Shown here piece by piece: positions 6,627-15,382 of a stretch of 31,467 bases of DNA. Made by a program: the position numbers and the translations under genes. The DNA lies in NCBI GenBank assembly GCA_007121055.1, contig SKMM01000248.1, positions 1 to 31,467 of the forward strand, in the 5' to 3' direction. Source of the DNA: Paracoccaceae bacterium. GTDB taxonomy: Bacteria; Pseudomonadota; Alphaproteobacteria; Rhodobacterales; Rhodobacteraceae. Below the pieces are notes generated by a model. It was not told the origin of the DNA, did no database searches, and worked only from the letters and a program-made list of their open reading frames with translations. How positions within the stretch are numbered: position 1 is the first letter of the stretch; each line of letters starts with the position of its first letter.

Positions 6627-8171
6627 ATGACCACACGCATCCGTTTAGCCGCGCCGCTGGCGGCCCTCGCCGCCGGCGCCACGGCCGGGCCCGCGGGCGC
6701 ACAGACCCTGGCCGAGCAGGTCGACAGCATCTTTGCGGCCTCCACCGGCTGGTTCGTCAACCTGATCTTCGCCGACCTGCCGGGCACCAGTATTCCCTGG
6801 ATCGTGGGCTGGCTTGTGATCGGCGCCACCGTCTTCACCCTCTATTTCGGCTTCATCCAGGTGCGCGCATTCGGCCATGCGCTGGCGCTGGTGCGCGGCA
6901 AGTATTCCGACCCCAAGGACGCGGGCGAGGTGAGCCATTTCCAGGCGCTGGCCACGGCGCTCTCGGGCACGGTGGGGCTGGGCAACATCGCGGGCGTGGC
7001 GGTGGCGGTGTCCATCGGCGGGGCGGGGGCCACCTTCTGGATGATCCTCGCGGGCCTGCTGGGCATGGCGTCGAAATTCACAGAATGCACGCTGGGGGTG
7101 AAGTACCGCAACGAATACCCCGACGGCACCGTCTCGGGCGGGCCCATGTACTATCTCAAGAAGGGGTTTGCCGAGCGCGGCCTGCCGCTGGGCGGGTTCA
7201 TGGCGGTGATGTTCTCGATCTTCTGCGTGCTGGGCGCGTTGGGGGGCGGCAACATGTTCCAGGCCAACCAGGCCGCGGCGCAGGTGCAGTCGGTGCTGGG
7301 CGTGCCCACCTGGATCACCGGGATCGTGCTGTCGGTGATCGTGTTCATCGTCATCGTGGGCGGCATCAAGTCCATCGCCCGGGTCACCGAGAAGGTCGTG
7401 CCCTTCATGGGGGTGGGCTATGTAATCGTTTCGCTGATGATCCTCGGGATGAACGCCGACATGATCCTGTGGGCCTTCGGCGAGATCTTCCGCGGCGCTT
7501 TCACCGACTCCGGCATCGTCGGCGGCATGATCGGCGCGATCATCCAGGGCTTCCGCCGGGCGGCGTTTTCCAACGAGGCGGGCATCGGCTCGGCGGCCAT
7601 CGCCCATTCGGCGGTGCGCACCAAGGAGCCGATCACCGAGGGCTTCGTTTCGCTGCTGGAGCCCTTCATCGACACGGTGATCATCTGCACCATGACCGCG
7701 CTCGTGATCATCATCACCGGGCAGTTGCTGCAGGATGCCGAGACCGGGCGCTACATCCTCGACGAGGCCGGGCGGATCGCCACGGCGGGGGGCAGCCAGG
7801 CGGGTGTGCCCTTGACCTCGGACGCGTTCGGCAGCGCCTTCGGCTGGGCGCCCTATGCGCTGTCGCTGGCGGTGTTCCTGTTCGCCTTCTCGACGATGAT
7901 CACCTGGTCCTACTACGGCATGAAGTCCTGGACCTACATGTTCGGCGAGGGCAAGGCGAAGGAGCTGGTCTTCAAGGTGGCCTTCTGCGTCTTCGTCTTC
8001 ATCGGTGCGGTCTCGAGCCTCGATGCGGTGATCGACTTCTCCGATGCGGCACTGTTCGCCATGGCGATCGTGAACATCATCGGCCTCTATTTCCTGATGC
8101 CGATCGTGCGCAAGGAACTCGACAGCTATCTGGCCCGCCTGCGCTCGGGCGAGATCAAGGCCTACAAGTGA
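6627..8171 (+). CDS. Sodium:alanine/glycine symporter, AGCS family
   Basis: This 514-residue inner-membrane protein has an N-terminal signal-like stretch ending AGAQ and about eleven hydrophobic helices. Family hallmarks are 'ALSGTVGLGNIAGVAVAVSIGGAGATFWM' (substrate/ion site region), 'VSGGPMYYLKKGF', 'GFRRAAFSNEAGIGSAAIAHSA' and 'ITWSYYGMKSWTYMFGE'. AGCS members import alanine, glycine or related small amino acids with Na+. I set the start at 6627 because AGGACA precedes this ATG and it yields the expected N-terminus; upstream in-frame sequence overlaps the stress-protein gene and is not protein-like. Likely cotranscribed with the upstream universal stress gene. It converges on the alcohol dehydrogenase gene across a hairpin. 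Confidence 0.93.
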   Translation: MTTRIRLAAPLAALAAGATAGPAGAQTLAEQVDSIFAASTGWFVNLIFADLPGTSIPWIVGWLVIGATVFTLYFGFIQVRAFGHALALVRGKYSDPKDAGEVSHFQALATALSGTVGLGNIAGVAVAVSIGGAGATFWMILAGLLGMASKFTECTLGVKYRNEYPDGTVSGGPMYYLKKGFAERGLPLGGFMAVMFSIFCVLGALGGGNMFQANQAAAQVQSVLGVPTWITGIVLSVIVFIVIVGGIKSIARVTEKVVPFMGVGYVIVSLMILGMNADMILWAFGEIFRGAFTDSGIVGGMIGAIIQGFRRAAFSNEAGIGSAAIAHSAVRTKEPITEGFVSLLEPFIDTVIICTMTALVIIITGQLLQDAETGRYILDEAGRIATAGGSQAGVPLTSDAFGSAFGWAPYALSLAVFLFAFSTMITWSYYGMKSWTYMFGEGKAKELVFKVAFCVFVFIGAVSSLDAVIDFSDAALFAMAIVNIIGLYFLMPIVRKELDSYLARLRSGEIKAYK

Positions 8172-8178
8172 CCCGGAC

Positions 8179-8204
8179 GGGCCGCGGGCAGGCGCCTGCG
8201 GCCC
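8179..8204. terminator. GC-rich hairpin between convergent genes, likely bidirectional terminator
   Basis: GGGCC...GGCCC flanks the self-complementary GCAGGC/GCCTGC with almost no loop. It lies 8 bp after the symporter stop and 18 bp from the dehydrogenase stop. No T-tract is present, so it may need Rho or act as an RNA 3'-end stabiliser. Confidence 0.45.
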
Positions 8205-8222
8205 AACCTGTTTCCTGCCGGC

Positions 8223-9296
8223 TCAGGGCGTGATCGCCACCTTCAGCACCCCGTCGCGCTGGTTGGCGAAGAGGTCATAGGCCGCCTCGATCTCGTCGAG
8301 CTTGAAGCGGTGTGTGACCATCGCGCCGAGGTCGACCTGGCCCGATTCGATCACCGACATCAGCCGGCGCATGCGCTCCTTGCCGCCGGGGCAGAGGGTG
8401 GTGACGATGGTATGATCTCCGAGCCCCGCCACGAAGGCGTCGAGCGGGATCTTCAGATCCTCCGAATAGACGCCGAGGCTCGACAGCGTGCCGCCGGGGC
8501 GCAGCACCCGCAGCGCGGCCTCGAAAGTCGATTGCAGGCCCAGCGCCTCGATGGCCACGTCGACGCCGCGCCCGTCGGTGATCTTCAGGATCTCGTCCAC
8601 CGGGTCGACCTTGGAGAAATCCACCACCTCGTGCGCGCCCATCCGGCGGGCCATCTCCAGCCGCTCGGGCACCCGATCCACCACGATGATGCGCGAGGCG
8701 CCCATGAGCCGCGCACCGGCCGTGGCGCACAGCCCGATGGGGCCTTGCGCGAACACCGCCACCATGTCGCCGATCTTGATGTTGCCCGACTCGGCCCCGC
8801 CGAACCCCGTGGACATGATGTCGGGGCACATCAGCACCTGCTCGTCGCTCAGGGCATCTGGCACCGGGGCGAGATTGGCGATGGCGTCGGGAACCAGGAT
8901 GTACTCCGCCTGGCTGCCGTCGATGGTGTTGCCGAACTTCCAGCCGCCCAGCGGCTTCCAGCCGTGCCGCGTGCCCGCCCCGTCCTGGGCGCAGCGCCCG
9001 CACTGGCAGGCGTTCGACCACATCGAGGGCGTGATCGCGCCGGCGATCACCCGCTGCCCCTCGGAATAGCCTTTCACCGCCGAGCCGAGCTTCTCGATCA
9101 CCCCCACCGGCTCATGGCCGATGGTCAGGCCCTTCTCCACCGGGTATTCGCCCTTGAGGATATGCACGTCTGTGCCGCAGATCGTCGTCGTGGTGATCCG
9201 CACCAGCGCGTCGAGCGGCCCGACATCCGGGATCGGCTTGTCGTCCAGCTCGATCCGCCCGGGCTCCACGAACACCGCCGCCTTCATCCTGGCCAT
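8223..9296 (-). CDS. Zinc-dependent alcohol dehydrogenase, NAD(P)-type, isopropanol-dehydrogenase-like
   Basis: This 357-residue medium-chain dehydrogenase has predicted catalytic zinc ligands C40 (ICGTDVH), H61/E62 (GHEPVG) and D159 (CPDIMSTGF). The Asp ligand in 'PD-MxTGFxGAE' resembles the clostridial/thermophilic secondary alcohol dehydrogenases rather than the Cys of liver enzymes. The nucleotide-binding stretch is 'GPIGLCATAGARLMGASRIIVVD' (185-207); the terminal D207 favours NAD over NADP. The structural-zinc lobe is reduced to CQCGRC (97-102) with no fourth Cys in the usual spacing, so structural zinc may be absent. The start ATG at 9296 is preceded by GGGAGAG; a Met three codons on is less well placed. 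It is divergent from the CoA-transferase-like gene with a 196-bp shared upstream region. Confidence 0.9.
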   Translation of the reverse strand: MARMKAAVFVEPGRIELDDKPIPDVGPLDALVRITTTTICGTDVHILKGEYPVEKGLTIGHEPVGVIEKLGSAVKGYSEGQRVIAGAITPSMWSNACQCGRCAQDGAGTRHGWKPLGGWKFGNTIDGSQAEYILVPDAIANLAPVPDALSDEQVLMCPDIMSTGFGGAESGNIKIGDMVAVFAQGPIGLCATAGARLMGASRIIVVDRVPERLEMARRMGAHEVVDFSKVDPVDEILKITDGRGVDVAIEALGLQSTFEAALRVLRPGGTLSSLGVYSEDLKIPLDAFVAGLGDHTIVTTLCPGGKERMRRLMSVIESGQVDLGAMVTHRFKLDEIEAAYDLFANQRDGVLKVAITP

Positions 9297-9492
9297 GGTT
9301 TCTCTCCCTCTGAGGTGGCGCGAGGATCTTGGCAGCCGTCCGGCCTGTCGTTGCGGCAGATCAAGGTAGCGCCGCCGCGGTGGCAGTTGGCGGTGTCGGC
9401 CCTCTGGCGGAACGCAGTGTCCGTTGAGACGTTAAATCAGTGGCGCACTCGGGTCGCACCGCCCCTCCGCCCCGACGCTGCGAAAGGAGCCC

Positions 9493-11325
9493 ATGACGCA
9501 CCTGTTCGAGACGGATGCCGCGGCCATCGACTGGGTCCTCGACCATGTCGGGCGCGACCTGCGCGTGGCCCTGCCTCTGGGGCTGGGCAAGCCCGTCACG
9601 CTGATCAACGAACTGGTGCGGCGCGCCTGCGCGGACCCCTCGATTCGGCTGCAGATCTTCACGGCGCTGACGCTGGAGCGGCCCGAGCCCGGCTCGGACA
9701 TGGAGCGCCGCTTCCTCGGCCCCGCGCTCGACCGGCTGTTCGGTGCCTATCCGCAGATCGAGTATGCCCGCCTGCTGCGTGAGGGCCGGCTGCCCGAAAA
9801 CATCCGCGTCACCGAGTTCTTCGTGCAGGCGGCCAACTGGCTGGACGTGCCGGCTGCGCAGCAGGGCTATGTCTCGGCCAACTATACCCATGCCCGCGAC
9901 GTGCTGCTGGAGCAGCGCCCCAACCTGGTGCTGCACCTGCTGGCGTCCGAGGGTGACCGGCTCAGCCTGTCGTGCAACACCGACATCACCGCCGATCTCC
10001 TTGCCTTCCGCCGCAGGGGCGAGGCGGAGTTCACCGTGGTCGGGCAGGTCCACCCGGATCTGCCCTTCATGCCCGGCCCGGCCGAGATCGCGCCCGGGGA
10101 GTGCGCGGCCCTGTTGCGCCCCGAGGGACGGCCGTACGACCTCTTCTCGCTGGTCAAGCGGCCGGTGGGGTTGCAGGACTATGCCATCGGCCTGCATGTC
10201 TCGCGGCTGATCCGCGACGGCGGCACGCTGCAGATCGGCATCGGCGAGGTGGGCGACGCGGTCGCGCAGGCGCTGCTCCTGCGCGAGCGTGGGCGCGTCG
10301 GGTCCATTTGGGAGGGCTGCCCCTTTCCCCGCGCCGGGGCCTTCGCCGAGACCGGGCCCTTCGACACCGGCCTCTACGCCGTGACCGAGATGCTGGTCGA
10401 CGGGTTGCTCGCGCTGTTCGAGGCGGGGATCGTGCGGCGCGAGGTCGACGGGGCAGCCATCCACGCCGGCTTCTTCGTCGACAGCCGCGACTTCTACGCC
10501 CGCCTCAAGGCGCTGCCCGAACACCAGCGCGCCCGCCTCGCCATGATGCCCGTGTCCTTCACGAACGCCCTCTATGGCGACGAGGTCTCCAAGCGCGCCG
10601 CCCGGCGCGACGCGCGCTTCGTCAACGCGGCGATGATGGTGACGCTGCTGGGCGCTGCGGTGTCCGACGGGCTGGAGGACGGGCGGGTGGTCAGCGGGGT
10701 GGGCGGGCAGTTCAACTTCGTCGATCAGGCCTTTGCACTGAGGGGCGCGCGCTCGATCCTCACCCTGCCGGCCACGCGTCGGGGAAAAAGCGGGCTCAGC
10801 TCCAACATCCGATGGAGCTATGGCCACATCACCATCCCGCGCCATCTGCGCGACATGATCGTGACCGAATACGGCATCGCCGATCTGCGCGGCAAATCGG
10901 ATGCCGATGTCATCGCGGCCCTCCTGTGCATCGCCGACAGCCGGTTTCAGGCCGGTCTCGAGGAGACAGCCAAGGCCACCGGCAAGCTGCCGCGGTCGTG
11001 GCGGCTGCCGGACACTGCACGCAACAACACGCCCGAGGCGGTGCGCGCCTGGCTCGCCCCGCACCGCGATACGGACCTGCCCCGCTTCCCCTTCGGCACC
11101 GACTTCACCGAGGCCGAACAGGCGCTTCTGCCCGCCCTCGCCGAGCTGAAGGCCGCGAGCAACAGCCTGCCCGCGCTCCTGTCCCTCGCCTTTTGCGGTT
11201 TGCGCGGCACTTCCGCTAACCTAGAAGCCGAGGCGATGGCGCGCATGGACCTGACCCGGCCCGGCGACCTCAGGACCCGGCTTGCCGCGTTCGCGTTACG
11301 CGGTGCACTGCGGAACAGCTCCTGA
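9493..11325 (+). CDS. Acetyl-CoA hydrolase/CoA-transferase family protein
   Basis: This 610-residue protein resembles COG0427. The C-terminal half has 'GVGGQFNFVDQAFALRGARSILTLPATRRGKSGLSSNI' and 'ITIPRHLRDMIVTEYGIADLRGKSDADVIAALL', which match the acetyl-CoA hydrolase C-terminal domain (VTEYG-A-LRGKS). A 'LQIGIGEVGDAVAQALL' segment (247-262) lies where family members have 'GIG.....A'. Members either hydrolyse acyl-CoA or exchange CoA with a carboxylate such as acetate, succinate or 4-hydroxybutyrate; the substrate cannot be told from sequence. The protein is longer than the roughly 430-500 residues of simple members because of an extended N-terminal half and a tail after about 530. GGAG lies 3 nt before the ATG. 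Confidence 0.82.
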   Translation: MTHLFETDAAAIDWVLDHVGRDLRVALPLGLGKPVTLINELVRRACADPSIRLQIFTALTLERPEPGSDMERRFLGPALDRLFGAYPQIEYARLLREGRLPENIRVTEFFVQAANWLDVPAAQQGYVSANYTHARDVLLEQRPNLVLHLLASEGDRLSLSCNTDITADLLAFRRRGEAEFTVVGQVHPDLPFMPGPAEIAPGECAALLRPEGRPYDLFSLVKRPVGLQDYAIGLHVSRLIRDGGTLQIGIGEVGDAVAQALLLRERGRVGSIWEGCPFPRAGAFAETGPFDTGLYAVTEMLVDGLLALFEAGIVRREVDGAAIHAGFFVDSRDFYARLKALPEHQRARLAMMPVSFTNALYGDEVSKRAARRDARFVNAAMMVTLLGAAVSDGLEDGRVVSGVGGQFNFVDQAFALRGARSILTLPATRRGKSGLSSNIRWSYGHITIPRHLRDMIVTEYGIADLRGKSDADVIAALLCIADSRFQAGLEETAKATGKLPRSWRLPDTARNNTPEAVRAWLAPHRDTDLPRFPFGTDFTEAEQALLPALAELKAASNSLPALLSLAFCGLRGTSANLEAEAMARMDLTRPGDLRTRLAAFALRGALRNSS

Positions 11326-11754
11326 CAGTTTGCCCCCGCTTCCAGTCGAAATGACCCCTCCCCACACCCGCCGGCGCCCCGCCGGCGCACCACGCATCGC
11401 CCGTGGCGCGGAGCCATCGCTGCGGTTCCGGACCCAGCCCGGTGGCACGCGCCCGTCCTCGGTCCGGTCAGCCCACTCTCCGTCACGCCGCGCGACCTGC
11501 ACCGCGCGTGCCTGTCTGCTGTCGCCGGTCGCGGGGACGATGCCTTACCAAGAAGGCGGCGCCGGCGGGGCGGACCTCCGACCGGGAGCCATGGTCAGCT
11601 ATCGCGCGTAACTGGCGCCGCGGGCACGTCCCGATCTGCGCCTGAGCCTGCCGCTCTCCGTGGCTGACCGCCGCGCGCCGCGTGCCCCCGCTGACCTTCC
11701 GCCGCACCCCGGCTATGATGTGCAGCAGACGGTGCCGCGTGATGAGGGGACAGC
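11326..11754. other. 429-bp gap with a hairpin but no supported gene
   Basis: All open frames here give Arg/Pro/Gly-rich translations without recognisable domains. The one structured element is a 7-bp perfect hairpin GCCGGCG-CCC-CGCCGGC (11370-11386), 45 nt after the CoA-transferase-like stop. It could terminate that gene or stabilise its RNA 3' end, though it lacks a T-tract. The right end carries GAGGGG upstream of the next start. Confidence 0.5.
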
Positions 11755-12969
11755 ATGGCCCATCGCCTTCTGCGCATCGCCGCCTGGACGCTCGGCGTGC
11801 TGGCGGTGGTGGCAATCGCCGGCTTCCTGTGGCTTCGGCAGAGCCCGTACTGGGCCGGCATCACGCTGTTTTCCGAAGCAACCCGGGTCGAGAACTTCCG
11901 CGCCATGGACCGGGTCTTTCCGTACCGCACCGTCGCCCGTGCGGGCCCCGTCTGGGCATTCGACCGCGATTCCCGCCCGCTGCCCGCCCGATACGCCTTC
12001 GGGGAGGAGGAGCGCGACCTCGCGGCCTTCCTCGACCGCACCGAGACCACGGGCCTGCTGGTCGTCCACAGCGGCTTCATCACCCATGAGGAGTACCGGC
12101 AGGGCGCCGACGAGACCTCGGCCTTCACCTCCTGGTCGGTGGCGAAATCGGTGATCTCGGCGCTGATCGGCATCGCGCTGGAGGAGGGCCACATCGCCAG
12201 CCTGCGCGACCCGATCGGGGCCTATGTGCCCGGCCTCGACGGCACGCCCTATGGCGCAGTGCCCATCGAGGATGCGCTGACCATGTCCTCGGGCATCGCC
12301 TTCGACGAGGACTATGCCCGCACGGCCTCCGACATCAACATGCTGTTTATCCGCACCATGGCGATGGGCCAACCCCAGGTGGACCTGCTGGCGGGGCTGG
12401 CCAGCGGGCGCGCGCCCGGGGAGTTCAACGACTATGTCAGCTCGGACACGATGGCGCTGGGCCTGGTGCTGGCGGCGGCCACGGGGATGCCGGTGGCCGC
12501 CTATCTGGAAAGTCGCCTCTGGGGCCCCATGGGTGCCGAGGCCGATGCGTTCTGGAGCACAGACCGCCGGGGCGAGGAGTTCGCCCTGTGCTGCCTCAAC
12601 GCCACCCTGCGCGATTATGCCCGGTTCGGCCGGCTTTTTCTGGAGGGTGGCGCGCGGGAGGGCCGGCAGATCGTGCCTGCAGCCTGGGTCCGGGCCTCGG
12701 TCACGCCGGAGGCCGCGCATCTGCAGCCCGGCCCCAACCCGGCCTCCCACTGGACCTTCGGCTATGGCTACAAGTGGTCGATTCCCGAGGATCCGCAGGG
12801 CGACTTCCTCGCCATCGGGGTGTGGGGCCAGTACGTCTATGTGGATCCGACGCGCGAGGTCGTCATCGTCAAGACGAGCGCCGACCCGGACTTCGACGGC
12901 CGCGACCATGAGACCGTCGCCGTCTTCCGCGCCATCGCGCTCAGCCTGGCCGAGGCCGCCGGCCCCTGA
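11755..12969 (+). CDS. Membrane-anchored serine hydrolase, class C beta-lactamase fold
   Basis: This 404-residue protein has an N-terminal anchor helix (about 8-28) and then a beta-lactamase/transpeptidase-fold domain. The catalytic SxxK is S128-V-A-K131 ('TSWSVAKSV'). The second motif is Y227-V-S in 'GEFNDYVSSDTMALG', where the family usually has Y-x-N. The third conserved region is the C-terminal 'GVWGQYVYVDP'. Such proteins act as esterases, amidases or peptidoglycan-linked peptidases; this substrate is unknown. The active site would face the periplasm. The start at 11755 follows GAGGGGACAGC. It is convergent with the next hydrolase gene. Confidence 0.88.
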   Translation: MAHRLLRIAAWTLGVLAVVAIAGFLWLRQSPYWAGITLFSEATRVENFRAMDRVFPYRTVARAGPVWAFDRDSRPLPARYAFGEEERDLAAFLDRTETTGLLVVHSGFITHEEYRQGADETSAFTSWSVAKSVISALIGIALEEGHIASLRDPIGAYVPGLDGTPYGAVPIEDALTMSSGIAFDEDYARTASDINMLFIRTMAMGQPQVDLLAGLASGRAPGEFNDYVSSDTMALGLVLAAATGMPVAAYLESRLWGPMGAEADAFWSTDRRGEEFALCCLNATLRDYARFGRLFLEGGAREGRQIVPAAWVRASVTPEAAHLQPGPNPASHWTFGYGYKWSIPEDPQGDFLAIGVWGQYVYVDPTREVVIVKTSADPDFDGRDHETVAVFRAIALSLAEAAGP

Positions 12970-13049
12970 CCGCACTGCCCTCGAGCTGCGCGTCTGACCC
13001 AGACTGATCGTCGGGGGCGCTGCGCTCCGGCGTGCCCGGCGGCCAGCGC

Positions 13050-14033
13050 TCAGGCGAGGTCGCGCACCGGGCCGTCCAGCAGCCGCATCAGGTCGCCGAA
13101 ATGCCCGTCGCTGCGGGCGGGCCGGGTCGGGTCCGAGGTGATCGCCACGGCCAGCCGCGCGGATTCATGCGCGGCGATGACCTGACCGCCGAAGCCGCGG
13201 GCCAGCACCCAGCCCGAGGGGCTGACGAACCACCCCAGCCCATAGCCGAGCCGCGAGAAGGGCGAGGCCGTCACCGGGCGGACCGAGGCCGCGACCCAGT
13301 CTGCGGGCACCACCTGCACCCCGTCCACCCGGCCGCCGTCGCGCATCAGCACCCCCAGCCGCAGCATCGCCAGCGGGCTCAGCGCCATGTCGTTGCCGCC
13401 GAAATGGAAGCCCTGCGGGTCGCGCGGCCAGTCGGGGATGTCGATGTTCAGTGGCTGGCCCAGGCCCGCGTGGGCCTGGGCCAGGAGGCTTTGCCCCGTG
13501 GCCACCGCCAGCGCGGCGCCCAGCACGTGGCTCGAGCCGGTGGAATAGATCATCCGCCCGCCCGCCGGCGCCAGCCGCGGCCGGGTCAGCACATGCGCCA
13601 CCCAGTTGCCCGAGGACACGAAGGCGCCGTAGCGCGCGCCCGACGTGCTCTCGAGGCCCGCGCGCAGGGTCACGAGGTCGTGCAGCGTCAGCGCCTCCAC
13701 CCCCTCGGTCGCCCCGGCGGGGATCAGCCGCGGGGCGACCTCGGACAGCCGCGCATGGGGGCCATCCACATCGCCGCGCGCCACGGCGAGGCCCAGCAGG
13801 AGGCCAAGCACGCTCTTGGAGACGGATTTCACATTGGTGGGGCGGCTCAGCCCGGGACCCCGCAGTGCCTCGGCCAGCACCCGCTCGTCGCCGCGCTGCA
13901 CGACAATGGCATGGAGCTGGTCGAGCCCGCGCGCGGCGCGCAGGACGTCGGACGGTGCTGCCCGTGCGGGCCTAAGCGCGGGTGCGGCAAGCCCCAGGGC
14001 CAGTGCGAGCGTGAAGGTGCGGCGTGTCTGCAT
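13050..14033 (-). CDS. Exported serine hydrolase, class C beta-lactamase fold, likely Tat substrate
   Basis: This 327-residue protein has an N-terminus MQTRRTFTLALALGLAAPAL...ARA that looks like a twin-arginine signal (TRRTFT followed by a hydrophobic stretch and an ARA cleavage site). The SxxK motif is S70-V-S-K73 ('NVKSVSKSVLG'). 'GGRMIYSTGSSHVLG' supplies the Y-x-x motif region, and the C-terminal 'LARGFGGQVIAA' is the third element. This order is typical of COG1680 hydrolases. Function beyond hydrolysis of an ester or amide is unknown. It is transcribed leftward, convergent with the preceding hydrolase and divergent from the following one, so the three are not an operon. Confidence 0.87.
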   Translation of the reverse strand: MQTRRTFTLALALGLAAPALRPARAAPSDVLRAARGLDQLHAIVVQRGDERVLAEALRGPGLSRPTNVKSVSKSVLGLLLGLAVARGDVDGPHARLSEVAPRLIPAGATEGVEALTLHDLVTLRAGLESTSGARYGAFVSSGNWVAHVLTRPRLAPAGGRMIYSTGSSHVLGAALAVATGQSLLAQAHAGLGQPLNIDIPDWPRDPQGFHFGGNDMALSPLAMLRLGVLMRDGGRVDGVQVVPADWVAASVRPVTASPFSRLGYGLGWFVSPSGWVLARGFGGQVIAAHESARLAVAITSDPTRPARSDGHFGDLMRLLDGPVRDLA

Positions 14034-14258
14034 GGTCCGATAGGACGCCCTTTGCGCCCTGCCCGCCAGCCCGGTCCGGTCACATGCCAGAGAGGCGGCG
14101 GCTTCGGGCGCCGCGCGGGGGACTATCCCCGAGCCATGCCCAGGGAGAGCGCGGCAGACCGGCCCGCCGCCGGGTGGCTTTCCGTCTGGCCCCCGCGGTG
14201 CGCAGGTCGTAGCCTTGCGCGCAATGCATGGCACGCACCGGGTCGGGGGACGCACAGG

Positions 14259-15374
14259 ATGACGAAGAACTGGCCGACGGCGGCTGAATGGCGTGGCGCG
14301 GTGGCCTCGGACACGGGCCTCGACCGGGCGGCGCTCGATGCGGCGGTGGCCGTCGCGATCGACGGCGCCTCGACCATGAACCGGGACATCGGCGCGGCGC
14401 TTGCCGACGGGCATTTCGGCGAGCCCTGGCCGGTCTGCCGCACCATCGGCCCGGTCAGGGACCGCGGCGACCCCAACGGGCTGATCCTGCACCGCGGGCG
14501 CATCGTGGCGCGCTGGGGCGATGTGGAGCGGGTCGACATGACCTTCAGCGTTACCAAGAGCTATCTTGCGCTCTGCGCGGGCCTTGCCGTCGACGACGGG
14601 CTTATCCCCGACATCCACGCCCCGGTGCGCGACCTGGTGGATGACGGGAACTTCGACGGCCCTCAGAACGGCCCGATCACCTGGGCGCAGCTTCTGCAGC
14701 TGACCTCGGAATGGGAAGGCACGCTGTGGGACAAGCCCGACTGGGTGGACCACAACCGGGACCTCTCGGCCAAGCCCGGCGCGCCGTCGCGCAAGGGCCA
14801 GCGGCGGGCGATGCACCCGCCCGGCACGCATTGGGAATACAACGACGTGCGGGTCAACGTGCTGGCGCTGGCGCTGATGCGGGTGTTCCGCCGGCCCCTG
14901 CCCGAGGTGCTGAAGGCGCGGATCATGGACCCCATCGGCGCCTCCGACAGCTGGGAATGGCACGGCTACGAGAACTCCTGGGTGGAGATCGACGGGCGGC
15001 GGATGCAGTCGGTTTCAGGGGGCGCGCATTGGGGGGGCGGGCTTTGGATCAACAGCCTCGACCACGCGCGGGTGGGCCTTCTGATGCTGCGGGGCGGGGC
15101 GTGGGACGGCCGGCGCATCCTGTCCGAGGCCTGGGTGCGAACCTGCCTCGCGCCTTCACCGCTCAATGCGAACTATGGCTGCCTGTGGTGGCTGAACACC
15201 GACGGCACACAGGCCCCGGCGGCGCCACGGTCCAGCTTCTTCGCGCTCGGGGTGGGGTCCAACATCGTCTGGGTCGATCCCGAGAACGACCTCGTGGCCG
15301 TGGTGCGCTGGATCGAGAAGGCCCGGTTCCCCGACTTCGTGGCGGCGGTGATGCGGGCCCTTCCGCCCGGCTGA
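14259..15374 (+). CDS. Cytoplasmic-looking serine hydrolase, class C beta-lactamase fold
   Basis: This 371-residue protein has SxxK at S97-V-T-K100 ('DMTFSVTKSYLAL'). The Y-x-N-type motif is in 'HWEYNDVRVNVLALALMR', and the C-terminal region is 'FFALGVGSNIVWVDPENDLVAVVRW'. There is no signal peptide or anchor helix, unlike its two neighbours. The start ATG at 14259 (MTKNWPTAAEW) follows a weak CAGG. Frames that continue upstream of this ATG run antisense to the preceding hydrolase and are not protein-like. Its stop lies 8 bp from the prfB stop, so the two genes converge almost without a spacer. Substrate unknown. Confidence 0.87.
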   Translation: MTKNWPTAAEWRGAVASDTGLDRAALDAAVAVAIDGASTMNRDIGAALADGHFGEPWPVCRTIGPVRDRGDPNGLILHRGRIVARWGDVERVDMTFSVTKSYLALCAGLAVDDGLIPDIHAPVRDLVDDGNFDGPQNGPITWAQLLQLTSEWEGTLWDKPDWVDHNRDLSAKPGAPSRKGQRRAMHPPGTHWEYNDVRVNVLALALMRVFRRPLPEVLKARIMDPIGASDSWEWHGYENSWVEIDGRRMQSVSGGAHWGGGLWINSLDHARVGLLMLRGGAWDGRRILSEAWVRTCLAPSPLNANYGCLWWLNTDGTQAPAAPRSSFFALGVGSNIVWVDPENDLVAVVRWIEKARFPDFVAAVMRALPPG

Positions 15375-15382
15375 AGGGTCGC

